A stretch of 64,000 nt of DNA. Source: Bettongia penicillata ogilbyi (lineage: Eukaryota; Chordata; Mammalia; Diprotodontia; Potoroidae). Every line of letters starts with the position of its first letter. Position 1 is the stretch's first letter. Under the pieces are notes generated by a model. That model saw only the letters and a list, made by a program, of their open reading frames with translations. It was not told the origin of the DNA and made no database searches. The stretch is from positions 1,446,729 to 1,510,728 of the forward strand of contig JAJHZJ010000416.1 of NCBI GenBank assembly GCA_023548195.1. Direction: 5' to 3'. The position numbers were made by a program, and so were the translations under genes. Positions 11,880 through 22,790 of this stretch are shown one piece after another.

Positions 11880-12112
11880 ATTCCCACAGAAATTTGGAAT
11901 TAGGAAGATATAGATTTAATTTTTGCCTCAGACACTAGTTGTATAACCCTGGGCAAGGTATTTAACTTCACTGAGACCCAGTGACCTTATCAGTAAAATG
12001 GGAATTATAATAGTATCTCCTTCACAGGGCTAATGTGAGAATCAAATGGAATAATTTCAGTAATATGCTCTCAGATCTCTAAGTACTATACAAATGTTAG
12101 CTATTATTGTTT
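11880..12112 (+). mobile_element. MIR SINE
   Basis: Sense MIR: 'taaccctgggcaaggtattt', 'cagtaaaatgggaattataa', ending 'tacaaatgttagctattatt'. Only the tRNA-like head is poorly preserved. Confidence 0.8.
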
Positions 12113-12114
12113 TA

Positions 12115-12215
12115 AATTCTTCAAGATGAGGAATTAATGTCTAATATATGCTTGTATCCGCAGTTTCTAGCACATAGTGTCTTATACCCAGTGTAAACAT
12201 TTACTGTTAATAATG
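12115..12215 (+). mobile_element. L2-like 3' scrap
   Basis: Weak match to an L2 end ('tttctagcacatagtgtctt', 'taaacatttactgttaat'). Confidence 0.35.
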
Positions 12216-12329
12216 ATGAGTTTAGATCACTTCTTGATTTCCAATCATCGCAACCAATATTCTTTTAAGTCATGGCCAAATGGACAAATCAGTTCAAAGT
12301 AAATAAGTTCACTTAAAATATATTTCCCA

Positions 12330-14195
12330 GCCCAAGAACTATATGAACACAATTACAAAAAAACTTTTCACACAGATAAAGTCAGATTTAAATAAATGGA
12401 AAAAACATCAGTTGCTCATGAGTAGGCTGAGCTAATATAATAAAATCACAATTCTACCTAAATTAATTTAATTATTCAGTGCCATATCAAACTACCAAAA
12501 GATTATTTTATAGAACTAGAAAAAAATAACAAAATTCATCTGGAAGAACAAAAGGTCTAGAATGTTGAGGAAATTAATGAGAAGAAAGGTTAGGGAAGGT
12601 GGCCTGGCCATACCAGATCTTAAATTCTGTTACAAAGGTAATCATCAAAACTAGCAATCATAGAATCTACTTGGTACTGGCTAAGAAACAGAGTGGTGGA
12701 TCAGTGGAATAGTTTAGGTACACAAGACACAGTAGTCAATGACTATAGTAATCTGCTGTTTGTTAAACCCAATGACGTCAGCTTCTGAGATAAGAAATCA
12801 CTATTTGACAAAAAATTCTGGGAAAACTGGAAAATAGTATGGCAGAAACTAGGCATAGACCAACATCTTATACCCCATACCAAGATAAAGTCAAAATGGA
12901 TGCACAATTTGGATATAAGGGCTGACACTGGAAGCAAACTGGGAGAACAAGGAATAGTTTACTTGTCAGATTTATGGAGAATAAAAAAATTATGACAAAA
13001 CAAGAAACACAGAACATTATGAAATGCAAAATGGATAATTTTGATTACATTAAATTAAAAAGGTTTTGCACAAACAAAGCCAATGCAACCAAGATTAGAA
13101 GGGAAGCAGAAAACTGTGAAGGAATTTTTACAACCAGTGTCTCTAATAAAGGTTTCATTTTAAAAATATACAGAGAACTGAGTTAAATTTATAAGACTAC
13201 AAGTCATTCCCAATTGAGAAATGGTCAAAGGATATGAACAGGCAGTTTTTAGGTTAAGAAATTAAAGGTGTCTAAAATCATATGAAAAAATGCTCTAAAT
13301 GTCTATTAATTAGAGAAATGCGCATACAAATAACTCTGAGGTATCACATCACACCTATCAGATTGGCTAACCTGAAAAAGCAGGAAAATTATAAATACTG
13401 GGGAAGATGTGTGAAAACTAGAACACTAATTCATTGTTAGTGGAGTTGTGAACTGATCGAACCATTCTGGAGAACCATTTGGAACTATACCCAAAGGGCT
13501 ATAAAAATGTTCATACCTTTTGACCCAGCAATGCTACTTCTAGGACTGTATCCCAAAGAGATCACACAAATGAGAAGAGGTCCCACATGTACAAAACAAT
13601 TTATAGCAACTCTTTTTTGTGGTGGCAAAGAATTGGAAATTGAGGGGATGTCCATCAGCTGGGGAATGACTGAACAAATTTTTGTATATGAATGGAATAC
13701 TATTGAGCTATAAGAAATGATGAGCAGAGTTCAGAAAAACATGGAATGACTTGAATGAACTGATGCTGAATGAAGTGAGCAGAACCAGGAGAATATTGTA
13801 CTCAGTAATAGCCACGATGTGTGATGCCTAACTTTGATAGCCTTATCTCTTCTTAGTAATGCAAGAATCCAAGACAACTCCAAAGGGCTCATGATGGAAA
13901 ATGATGTCCACATGTAGAAAAGGCACTATAGAGTCTAAATGTAGATTGAAGCATACCATTTGCTCTCTCTCCTTTTTCTTTTTGTTTCTTCTTTCTCGTG
14001 GTTTCTCCCTTTGGTTCTAATTCTTCTTTACAACATCACTAATGTGAAAATAGGTTCAATATGAAAGTATATGTAGAGCATTTATCAAATTATATGCCAT
14101 CTTGGGGTAGGAGAGGGGAGAGATGGGGAGAAACTCTGGAACTCCAAATCTTATGGAAGTGAATGTTGAAAACTAAAAATAAATTATATGTATAT
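12330..14195 (+). mobile_element. 5'-truncated L1 LINE (ORF2 end plus 3' UTR)
   Basis: The last third of ORF2 and the 3' UTR of a marsupial L1. Order: ORF2 C-terminal region (from about 12400), ORF2 end at about 13715, then a 3' UTR with the usual 'gaactgatgctgaatgaagt', 'gagcagaaccaggagaata' and a terminal 'gttgaaaactaaaaataaat'. No 5' UTR, ORF1, endonuclease or RT is present, consistent with ordinary 5' truncation during target-primed reverse transcription. Frameshifts make it inactive. Confidence 0.92.
12400..13715 (+). pseudogene. L1 ORF2 C-terminal remnant
   Basis: Translation in changing frames gives the post-RT part of L1 ORF2p. A 'GLAIPDLKFCYK'-type stretch lies near 12600, then the end region in the open frame 13507-13713 (MFIPFDPAMLLLGLYPKE, later a Trp and Glu-rich end around YEWNTIEL). 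The RT catalytic box is upstream of the truncation and absent. Several frame shifts and stops separate the pieces. L1 ORF2p is the endonuclease/reverse transcriptase of the element; this copy has none of the catalytic part. Confidence 0.9.
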
Positions 14196-14224
14196 ATTTC
14201 CCAGTGCTTAGTTTAGTGCTTTGT

Positions 14225-14690
14225 ACATTGGTGAATAAAGAGTAAAATATAAACTATTTAGACTGGCATTTAAGACCCTCTATAAACTAACCTAGCAGCA
14301 TTTTCAACCTATTTCTCATGAATTCCCTATAAGAAGCAAACATTCCCATCTTTGGACCTTTGCTCATTTCATTTTCTCTCTCTGTGATATTTTTGCTCTT
14401 GTTCATTCTTCAAGATTCAGCTCAAAGTTTCACCATACTATTTTGCTAATCATTCCAGCAGGAAGTCATTTCTACCTTCCTTGAACTGTTAGTGTTAATT
14501 ACCTATAATGCATTTTATTCTTAACTACTTGGTATTTTCACTAAATTTTTTTGTATGTCTTACCTCTCCAATTAGACTATGAACTCTAATAGAGTAGACA
14601 TTGAGTCTTACATTTTTTTTGTATCTTCAACTTCTCACATAACATCCTGTATATATGAGCTACTCACTCAGTGCTGCTACTGCCAAAGCT
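14225..14690 (+). mobile_element. L2 LINE 3' part
   Basis: Sense L2. 'taaaatataaactatttaga' is the post-RT coding zone, then 'ctttgctcatttcattttct', 'ttcaagattcagctcaaagt' and 'tagactatgaactctaatag' of the 3' UTR. Confidence 0.75.
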
Positions 14691-14704
14691 TATTTTCATG
14701 ACTC

Positions 14705-14788
14705 GGTAAATGTCACAGCATGTTAGAGCATTGGGCTTAGAGAAAGTAGGTTGGGGCTTAAATCCTGGCTCTCAAGTCAAGTTAAGAC
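14705..14788 (+). mobile_element. MIR SINE 5' fragment
   Basis: 'cagcatgttagagcattggg' and 'gcttaaatcctggctctcaa' resemble the MIR tRNA-related head and B-box zone. Confidence 0.5.
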
Positions 14789-14789
14789 A

Positions 14790-15572
14790 ACAGGAATTTA
14801 AGTGTCTCTACCAAGTGTCAGGCATTATTCTAAGTACTGTGGATACAAACAAAGGGGAAAATGTCTCTGATCTCAGGGATTTCATAGTATAATGGGAGAA
14901 ACAATATGCAAATAACTACATGTAAGAAAGAAATAGGATAAATTGTAGATAATCTCAAAGAAAAGGCTCTAGGGGAAATTAAAGAGGATAGGAAAAGGTT
15001 TCTGGCAGAATGTGGGATTTTACTGAAGACTTGAAGGAAGCTATAGAAGGGGGCAGAAATGAGGAGACACAGAATTCTAAGGGGGACAGCCAATGAAAAT
15101 GGAGCTAGAGGGTTGGAGTGTCATGTATGGAAAACAAAAGAGCCAAGTGTTATTGGAATAGGGTGTAAGAATGGCAAGGTAGAAAGGGGCCAAGTAATGA
15201 ATGACTTTAAAAGTCAAACAGAGGATTTCCTATTTGATCCTGGAGCTAATAGTGAGACAATACAGTTGACTGAATGGGGATGGGGAGGGTGGTGAACATG
15301 CTAAGGCCTGATTAACTTGAGAGCTGCATGGAAGATGAAATGGAATGAAGAGAGACTTGAAAGAGGGAGACCCACCAGTAGGGTATATTCATTTAGGGTA
15401 TATAAACCTTCATTCTAGGGATGGAATGATAAAAGGCCTGCACCAATATGGTGACAGTTTCAAAGGAGAGATGGGGTGGATATGAGAGATGTTACAAAAG
15501 TAGGTTTTGACAATAGATGGAATATGGAGAGAGAAAGAGAAATGGAGAGTGAGAGAAACATAGAGAGACAGA

Positions 15573-15623
<51 letters not shown>

Positions 15624-16205
15624 CAACAATGACATTTTGGTTGCATTCCTGGGTGACTAATATGTTGGAGCCCTTGACAGTAATACGGAAGTTACAAAGA
15701 GGGAAGGTTTTGGGAGGAAAGATAATGAATTCAGTTTTGAACGTGGATTTAACATGTCTAAGGAACATCCAGTTTGAGATATCCCATAGGCAGTTGGAGA
15801 TGTAAGTTCAGTGGTCAGGAGTGATATTAGGGCTTGATTGGAGAACCTGCAGCTTAGAGATAATAATTGAATCCATGGGAACTGATGGGATCACCAAGTG
15901 AAATACAAGACACACACAGAGAAGAGGGCATAGGACAGAGCCTTGGGGGACACAAACTATGACTAGAATAAGGATCCAGCAAAGAAGAATAAGAAGAAGC
16001 AGTCAGATAGATAGGAGGACGATCAGTACAGAAGAAGGTTATGAAAACCTAGAGAGAAGAGAATATTAAGGCAAAGAGGGTGATTTATTCAAAGGTGACA
16101 GAGAGGTCAAGAAGGGCAAGGACTGAGAACAGGCCATTAAATTTGGTAACCAAAAGATCATTGGTAATTTGGGGGAGAGCACCAAGAAAAATAATATAGA
16201 AGGAC
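14790..16205 (-). mobile_element. L2 LINE, 1.4 kb
   Basis: The longest uninterrupted L2 in the window apart from the split copy at 35.8 kb. Antisense order: 3' UTR (14790-15100), C-terminal end of the ORF (15100-15450), then upstream coding sequence to 16205. The minus-strand frame at 15460-15768 retains 'FKTEFIIFPPKTFPL', the conserved segment after the RT. An AG microsatellite at 15573-15622 lies inside it. Not functional. Confidence 0.82.
15573..15622. repeat. (AG)n microsatellite
   Basis: About 24 AG units inside an L2. It creates Arg-Glu and Ser-Leu low-complexity runs in the overlapping frames. Confidence 0.95.
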
Positions 16206-16919
16206 AAGAGAAGAACTCGGACCCAAACTACGTAACTGTGGAGAAGCAGCTTCTCCTTGAACAAGAGACTCGGTTTCTACATCTCTAACAACACTTGGAC
16301 TGTTGTTGTGGGGAAGATTTTCAAAACTGTAAAGTGATAATACAAACATGAATACCTGTATCGTTACAATCATCACTTTCAGTCAAATGACTCCTCAGAG
16401 GACAGGATTTTAGTAGCCCAAGTGAAGCAACTTAAAAAAAAAAAGATCCCAAAGATCTCCCTGACCATTAAGCCCTGTTGGAAGCAGCACACCAAATCAG
16501 ACATTCATCCGGGCATAATTCCTAATTCCTTTGCCCTGAGCAGTGATGAAATGTGATAGGAGATGTGAATGCCCTCAGGGAGACTGCTTTGTCATCCCTG
16601 TCGTCTAAAGTCCTCAGTACTTTGCTTTGCCTGCATTAATAAACAGGACTTTGGGTAGTGGTTTCAGTCAAGTTCCTGGGCCCCTCTAAGAAAAAGGATC
16701 AGAATTAATTTGGGAGATTCAGCAAGCACAAGCTTAGCGCCAGCCCCAGTGGCTCAGTCTGAGCTCTGATGCACCCACTTTTCACAGACAGCTGCAGTTG
16801 CATTTTAAATAAGCATACCGCCCTCATCTCCTTTCTCTAAGAGACACATCCTTTGGTGAATAACTTTATCGTCTAAGCTTCCAGACTCCTCTCATCTGCA
16901 GCGACTGGTAAAAAGAAGG
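16206..16919. other. Unique sequence, possible regulatory DNA
   Basis: Repeat-free apart from a short A run near 16433. GC content is higher than in the surroundings. A CAGCTG E-box lies at about 16789-16794. No coding frame of note. Could be ordinary unique DNA or a conserved non-coding element. Confidence 0.35.
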
Positions 16920-17112
16920 GATGCAGTGCGATATAGCTGAATGGGCAGTAGACCTGGAGTCACTGAAAATCTGGGTTCCAATCCTGGTTCCAATATTTAT
17001 GAGCCTTGTGACTCTGATGAAAAAAATGGTCAGCCTTTCTGATTCTCAGTTTCCCCATCTGTAAAATGGGGATGATACTTGAATTTCTTGCTTCACAGGG
17101 TTGCTGGGTGGT
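16920..17112 (+). mobile_element. MIR SINE
   Basis: 'gtagacctggagtcactgaa', 'tcagtttccccatctgtaaa' and 'ttcacagggttgctggg' follow the sense MIR order. Confidence 0.8.
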
Positions 17113-17139
17113 AAGCATTTGGTAAACACTGAAGTGTTA

Positions 17140-17500
17140 TCAGAATGGGAGTTACAGAAAGTGGCAAAAGACCTCCAGGGCCAACAAACTCATACTGTAT
17201 CCACACAGGAACATGCTATATTATATCCTCAAATAATCATCCAAACTTTTCTTGATGACTTCCAGAGAGCAGAAACTCAATACATGTCAATACAGTCCAT
17301 TCCACCTTTGGAAAGCTCTAATTCCATCCAATAGAAATCTGCCCCTACTTCCATGTCTTGCTTCTAGCTTTGCCCTCTGAAGACTAGCTGAACAAGTCTG
17401 ATCCTTTGTCCAACAAGGATGCACCAGATGCTTAGAGACAGCTACCATATCCCCTATAAGTCTTCGCTGGTCTAGGCTAAACATGTGCCAGTTCCTTTAA
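17140..17500 (-). mobile_element. CR1/L3 LINE 3' fragment
   Basis: Antisense CR1-type sequence: 'gtccattccacctttggaaa', 'atagaaatctgcccctactt', 'agacagctaccatatcccct' and 'ggtctaggctaaacatgtgc'. It is parallel to the copies at 32.6 and 57.7 kb. Confidence 0.75.
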
Positions 17501-17514
17501 CTAAAGATTGCTGT

Positions 17515-17700
17515 TGTAGAGTGGAAATTTATTAACCTGAGTTCAAGTCCTGGCTCTGACACTTATTTTATGGGTGACCATGTCTCTTACACATCTCTGT
17601 GCTGGGGTATTGAAATTTGCACTCTTTATCTCACAGAGTCTATGTGAAGAGACCACTTCATAAAGTGCTATAGAAAAGTGAGCTGTTATTAAGAAAGGAA
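17515..17700 (+). mobile_element. MIR SINE fragment
   Basis: 'aacctgagttcaagtcctgg', a degenerate CORE, then 'taaagtgctatagaaaagtg'. Confidence 0.6.
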
Positions 17701-18111
17701 TAATTCTTCCTTCTCTGATGGAAGTAATAATTAGACCATTTGTCAAGGAACTGAAACATTTCTCCCTTTTGTCTTTGGCAACAAATGTTCCCTCGAACAT
17801 TCCAGAAGACAATAAAGCAGACATTGAAAATAAAGGGACTTAAAGGATAAAGCTAAGGCCATTTATGGGAGGAATTGCCCCAGAATTCAGGAGTTACCCT
17901 AATGTTAGCTCAGTTCCTTGCTATGCCTTCCAAAGGGGAATATGGCTTTGGTTGGTCCATTGTACCGTAAGCATTCTAGGGCATCTAGGGGCATTATGTC
18001 ATTGGTATTTCTTGGGGCTCAGCTCTAATTTTACAAGCTCATCCCATGACCTACACTTTTGTGTACTCCTCAAATTATTTTTCATACACCATTGGCACAA
18101 TGGCATACCTC
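17701..18111. other. Unclassified sequence
   Basis: No repeat recognised. A 109-codon plus-strand frame (17865-18194) runs into the next SINE and has no domain, so it is judged to be chance. Confidence 0.4.
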
Positions 18112-18345
18112 AGAAACTAGATGGCACAGTTGATAGAATGTTTATACTTGGATTCTGGAAGTTAAGTTCAAATCCTGCCTCAAAAATTTACTAGCTATGA
18201 TTCTGGGCAAGACACTTAATCGTTACCTGCCTCCATTCCTTAATCTGTAAAACTGGAATAATAATAGCATCTACTTTACAGGATTGTTGTGAAGATCATG
18301 AGATATATGAAGCATTTCACAAGACTTAAAGTGTGAAATGGTTTA
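18112..18345 (+). mobile_element. MIR-type SINE with marsupial tRNA-like head
   Basis: 'actagatggcacagttgata' head, 'gttcaaatcctgcctc' B-box zone, 'tctgtaaaactggaataa' CORE and an L2-like tail. Its head resembles that of the Mar1 SINEs but its tail is MIR/L2-like, so it belongs to a different SINE class. Confidence 0.8.
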
Positions 18346-18987
18346 TCTCCCACTAATAGCATTAGAATTTGTTAAGTCCTCAATATAATCTGCACTGTCC
18401 ATGAAATGTGTGGGCCTTACTGGAATTTAGTAATTGGAAACATTAAAATAGTCCTATAAGAATAGCCATAAAGGACTGCCATTTGACTTAGTTGACTTGG
18501 CCCCAAAGAGAAGAATAGGGAACAATTACCAAAAGTTTTATATATATACAATTATTATGAGAGAAATCTTACCCCACCATTGTTTATTGACTGGATGGAG
18601 GATGCATGTCTTTTGTCTAAATTGTCCAAGGACAGGGTGGTCTGGGTGTAGAGATGAGTGAGAGTGATGTAATGAAAGCCATACCCCCCTGGTCCCTCTT
18701 TAGAATAGGTCCATTTCTCATTGGGATATTAATTCTCTCATTAATTGTTAATCAATCAGAGTTGATTTCTGCCTGTGAGAAACACCTTCTCTTCCAAGGG
18801 TACATAAGTATGAGTGGTTTCCATGATTCAACTTTGGTTTACAAAAGAAAGCCAAATGACCATCATTATAGTAATTATCTGCTAGCTATAATTAATAAAA
18901 TTGATTATTACCCAGAACTTACATCTCTTATTCTTTTTATATGATACATTATAAAATTATAAATTTCCTGCATATGTCACTGAAAAA
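18346..18987. other. Unclassified AT-rich sequence
   Basis: A 96-codon frame at 18654-18944 has one hydrophobic stretch near residues 16-33 (SLFRIGPFLIGILILSLI) but no homology I recognise, and no splice sites or ribosome context stand out. Confidence 0.35.
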
Positions 18988-19135
18988 GAGCATGAAGCAG
19001 TGAAATAGCCCTAGACTTAGAGTTATAAGACCTGAGAGCAAATCCCAGTTCTCCTGCTTGTCACCTGTCTGATTTTGGACAAGTCATTTAACGTCTCTCT
19101 GAGTCCTAGCCAGCTCAAGCTCTATAATCCTGCCC
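18988..19135 (+). mobile_element. MIR SINE fragment
   Basis: 'agcagtgaaatagccctaga' head and 'ttggacaagtcatttaacgt' CORE. Confidence 0.65.
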
Positions 19136-19194
19136 TCTCCCTTCCCTCTTTGCTGGCTGTTCTCACATATTTATGTCTTTAGAGAAGAAATAAT

Positions 19195-19560
19195 TTTTAC
19201 TTTCACCTAGTGAAACCTGATCCAAATATGGACTTGTCACTCCTGTCACCGGCTTGGAGTGGGAGCCAGCCACGTGGGGCTGTTCATTTTAAGCATCAGC
19301 TGCGTAGGAGGCCCCACACTCTACCTGGTGCTGAAATGGCGTGGTGAGGACATCAAAGGAATGAATAGCCTAACAAATGTCCCTGCCTCCCACGCCTCTA
19401 ATCATGTCCCTTCCCTTGTGCCAGGAATGTAATTACTCCTGTGCTGTCAAATGGTCATTTAACAGTATACAGCTGAGCTGAAATGCTGCTTTTATACCAT
19501 ACTGCAGACTAACCAGGCACGCTGCTTGGGCTGAGGGAAGGGGGGCTCTCCATCTATCTA
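19195..19560. promoter_or_regulatory. Candidate cis-regulatory element (repeat-free)
   Basis: A repeat-free block with closely spaced known motif types: CACGTG at 19271-19276, CAGCTG at 19297-19302 and 19470-19475, and a palindromic GTAATTAC homeodomain-type site at 19429-19436. Flanks are repeats and low-complexity DNA. Such motifs also occur by chance; function is inferred only from clustering and absence of repeats. Confidence 0.3.
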
Positions 19561-20164
19561 CCTTAGGAGTGTGTTAATGAGCTTATGTGTCTTGTGAGCA
19601 TCCAAAGCACCAAGTACATCCTGCCTCCCTTCATTTCATCCTCCAATTCCCTATATAATTTGGGTGAATGTACCTAGATGGTCATGTGAAAGACTTGTTG
19701 TCCTGGATCATGCTTTAGGGAGGAGGTATGGTCCAGAAGGAACCTTCAGATTCATGGGGTGACTTCCAGAGGATACCTTGAGATCTTGAAGCTGCTGAGA
19801 CCATTGTGTGACCCAAGACCCTCTAGCTGATGGAGATGTCACGAGATGACAATAACTCTGCTGAGGCCTTAAAATTGTGGTTAGTAATTCCAAGACATTG
19901 TACAGAAACTGTTGCCCTGTATGATTTTTGATAAATGACTTGCACAAATAAAACTGGATTGAAATAAGTCATTTGTTCAAAAATGGAGAAGGGAATAGAT
20001 TCCAGAGCCCCTAACTTCCCTTCCAACTTGAAGTCTACTATTCAACAATGAAACCTGACATCTGTACATCATTGGCTTTCTGGATGGGCTTGTTTGTTAA
20101 TATTTGTTAGTCTCTGGAAATTACAAGGAGTAAAAGGTTGCTAGCATGTACTGTTGGTATTCTC
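19561..20164. other. Unclassified sequence
   Basis: No repeat or gene recognised. Overlapping minus-strand frames of 67-79 codons show no domain. Confidence 0.4.
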
Positions 20165-20815
20165 AGGTAAGCATTTACTGAGCTTTTGCCTCATTCAAGG
20201 CAACATGCCAGATCTGAAGGAGACAAAGACACAATTAATAATGATCACTGATCTCAAGAAGTTGATAGTCTATGGGAGGATACAACATGTAAATAGGTAA
20301 ATATATGGATGAAAGTTTGAAGAAGAGAGAGCAGCTAAGGAGATCAGTAAAGGCTTCCTATAGGAGGTGGCATGTGAGATTAACCTTGAAGGAAACTAGG
20401 AATTCTAAGAGGTGGAGATGAGGAAGACATGCAATCAAGGCAACGTGGTGGTGCCTGAGCAATAGTATATATGTGGGAAATGGAATGTCAAATTCACAAA
20501 ACAGCAGGTATCCCACTTCCTCTAGAATATAAGCCATGTGAAAGGCAGTAAGGGGCAATAAACCTGGAAAAATTATCTGGAAACAGTTTGTGAAGGGCTT
20601 TAAATGCCAAGATGAGGAATTTGTTTTATCTTGGACCCAATAGAGATCTATTAAGGATTATGTATCAGAGAAGTGACATAGTCAGACTTAGAAATGATTA
20701 TTCCAACAGCTGTGTAGAGGATAGTTTGGAGAAGGGAGAAGGAAATTGGAAGCTTTACAGGACAGAATACCAAGTGGGACGTTGTTATTATAGTCCGAGT
20801 GACAGGAGATGAGGG
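20165..20815 (-). mobile_element. L2 LINE 3' part
   Basis: Antisense L2: 'gcatttactgagcttttgcc', then 'ctgatctcaagaagttgata', 'tgtgaagggctttaaatgcc' and 'agagaagtgacatagtcaga'. It ends near the C-terminal coding zone. Confidence 0.8.
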
Positions 20816-21091
20816 TTGTTTGTTTTTTAACATTTCCCTAGGCCATCTTGTCTCCCCTCAAAGTCTCCAGTGGGATTCTGAAATTTCGCCACTGCCAAAA
20901 ATTATATGTACCACTCAGAATTTAGGGGAATTGTTTGCATTCCATTACACAAGCGCCTTAAATGATTTTTTTTTCTGACAGGTTTGAAGGTAGAGGTTAT
21001 TGGGTTATGCTGACATTTCTTCAGGTTCTATTATTCTGCTTAAAAAGGCAAAAAAAAATTCAATAACAGTAATTCATAGTTACATGGATGT
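20816..21091. other. Unclassified sequence
   Basis: Short stretch with T and A runs; nothing recognised. Confidence 0.4.
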
Positions 21092-21265
21092 GATTGGCTT
21101 GCGAAAGTTTTATTACCACCATTTTCCAAATGAGGAAACTGAGGTTCAGAGAGGTCAAGAGATTTGCTGCTGACCATATCACAGCTAATTAAATGGGGAA
21201 ACCAAGGCTTAAACTTCAGTTGTCTGACTTCAAGTACAGTGTTCTTTCTACTATAACATACCATA
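21092..21265 (-). mobile_element. MIR SINE fragment
   Basis: 'tttccaaatgaggaaactga', 'cagagaggtcaagagatttg', then 'gtgttctttctactataac'. Confidence 0.75.
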
Positions 21266-21374
21266 CAACTATTTCTAATTTCTGTGAAAAAAAATGGGTC
21301 TTCTGGTCTTATTCCAATTTCTTCTATTCTCATCTCTAAATTTGGTTGGGCATATGTGAACTAGTAGAAAAATC

Positions 21375-21520
21375 TCACTTTGGAGATGAAGGAAATGAGT
21401 TGGAATGTGGCTTATGTCCTATGAAATCTTGAAGGTCATGTCACTCAATACATGTGGGACTCCATTTTTCATCTTTAAGACAAAGGGGTTTGCATCAATG
21501 ATCTCTAATGTTCCTCTGAT
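21375..21520 (+). mobile_element. Degenerate MIR-like fragment
   Basis: Weak sense MIR order ending in 'catcaatgatctctaatgtt'. Could be chance similarity. Confidence 0.4.
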
Positions 21521-21822
21521 CCTTAAAGTTAGATAGCAAGAGAAAAATTCACATATGATGGGAATCATATGTCAGATGAGGATACCAATTACTGTCCAGT
21601 ATATCCTTTCTCTTGGGCATAGTCTGCTTGCTGGTTGCTTTCTTATTTCTATTCTAATATCCTAACACCTCCATCCTGGCACCTAGGTTAGTTTCATTCA
21701 CTTCTAATATTTTGTTAATGGCACTTAACAAGGAGGAGGCCAACTTGGGGTGAAGAGAATGTCTAAAACAAAAAGAGTGAGCAGAAGTGAGGCAGGACAA
21801 CAAAGGATAAAAGTTGCTACTT
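21521..21822. other. Unclassified sequence
   Basis: Precedes the SINE target site. Nothing recognised. Confidence 0.4.
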
Positions 21823-21833
21823 ACAGATGGAAT

Positions 21834-22077
21834 GGACATCTAGATGGCACAGTGGATAGAGTACTGGGTCTGAAGTCAGGAAGACTCATCTTCCTTAGTT
21901 CAACCCGACCTCAAACACTCACTAGCTGTGTAAACCTGCACAAATCATTTAACTGTTTGCCTCAGTTTTCTCCTCTGTAAAATGAGCTGGAGAAGGAAAT
22001 GGCAAACCACTCCCTCATCTTTGCCAAGAAAACCCCAAATAGGATCACAGAGAGTTAGACACAACTGAAACAACAAC
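21834..22077 (+). mobile_element. Complete Mar1-type SINE with 11-bp TSD
   Basis: Full-length sense copy. Order: tRNA-like head ('tctagatggcacagtggata'), body ('cactagctgtgtaaacctgc', 'ctctgtaaaatgagctggag'), RTE-like tail ('agagttagacacaactgaaa') and a short 'caacaa' end. It is flanked by the direct repeat acagatggaat at 21823-21833 and 22078-22088. SINEs of this type lack protein and are mobilised by an RTE-class LINE. The clear target-site duplication makes it one of the younger insertions here. Confidence 0.92.
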
Positions 22078-22088
22078 ACAGATGGAAT

Positions 22089-22790
22089 ATTTAAAGAATC
22101 TAATACTCTAAAAATTGAAAGACCTTTGATTTCATCAATATGGGAACTCTTAACAAATGCCTCTTCTTTGTTAGGTGCTGTGGCTGGAAACAACCCATCG
22201 ATTGCCTGGTGTTGGTCCTTTCCAAATTTTGTGGACAAATCTTTGGCTCATAGACTACTTAAAACCTTTAGATTTTGTATGACCTGCCAAAGCTTAAGTC
22301 AAGGTCACTTCTAAATCATGATAAAACTTCAGAATAAGACTAAAAAAGGACAAAGGTAATATGATTAATCAATTGATGTGCAATATATCAGCACCTCTCA
22401 GATATGCAAACAGCTAATGCTTCCCCGCTATTTGCTCTTGGACTATTAACCTTTAATAAGCCTCATTCTTCAACAATGATGCATTTTAAATGATGTCTTT
22501 ATTAATAATCCATATTCTTCTAGTTCCCATGACCAATAAGGTGGGAGACTTAGACATTTTCTCTGATCCTTATAACCTTTCAAACTTCTACCAAATAAAG
22601 ATTATGCACAAGAAAAAAAGTAATTACAGCTGTCTCCACAGGCTAAGATATCAAAAACCTTAATAAGGTAATACCCAATGTACCATTAGAGAAGGTTAAT
22701 CCTTAATCCCTTTCATGCTCACTCAGCACTCCTTACTTCTCTAAACCCCAAACTCTGACAGGGTGACAAACCAATATGGCAATTCCCTTG
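22089..22790. other. Unique AT-rich sequence, possible regulatory DNA
   Basis: No repeat recognised. TAATTA (22621-22626) directly abuts CAGCTG (22627-22632). No coding frame with a domain. Confidence 0.35.

Noticed and set aside
21834..21910. tRNA gene
   Set aside because: The A- and B-box-like tRNA segment belongs to a SINE; no cloverleaf with an acceptor stem can be closed by eye.
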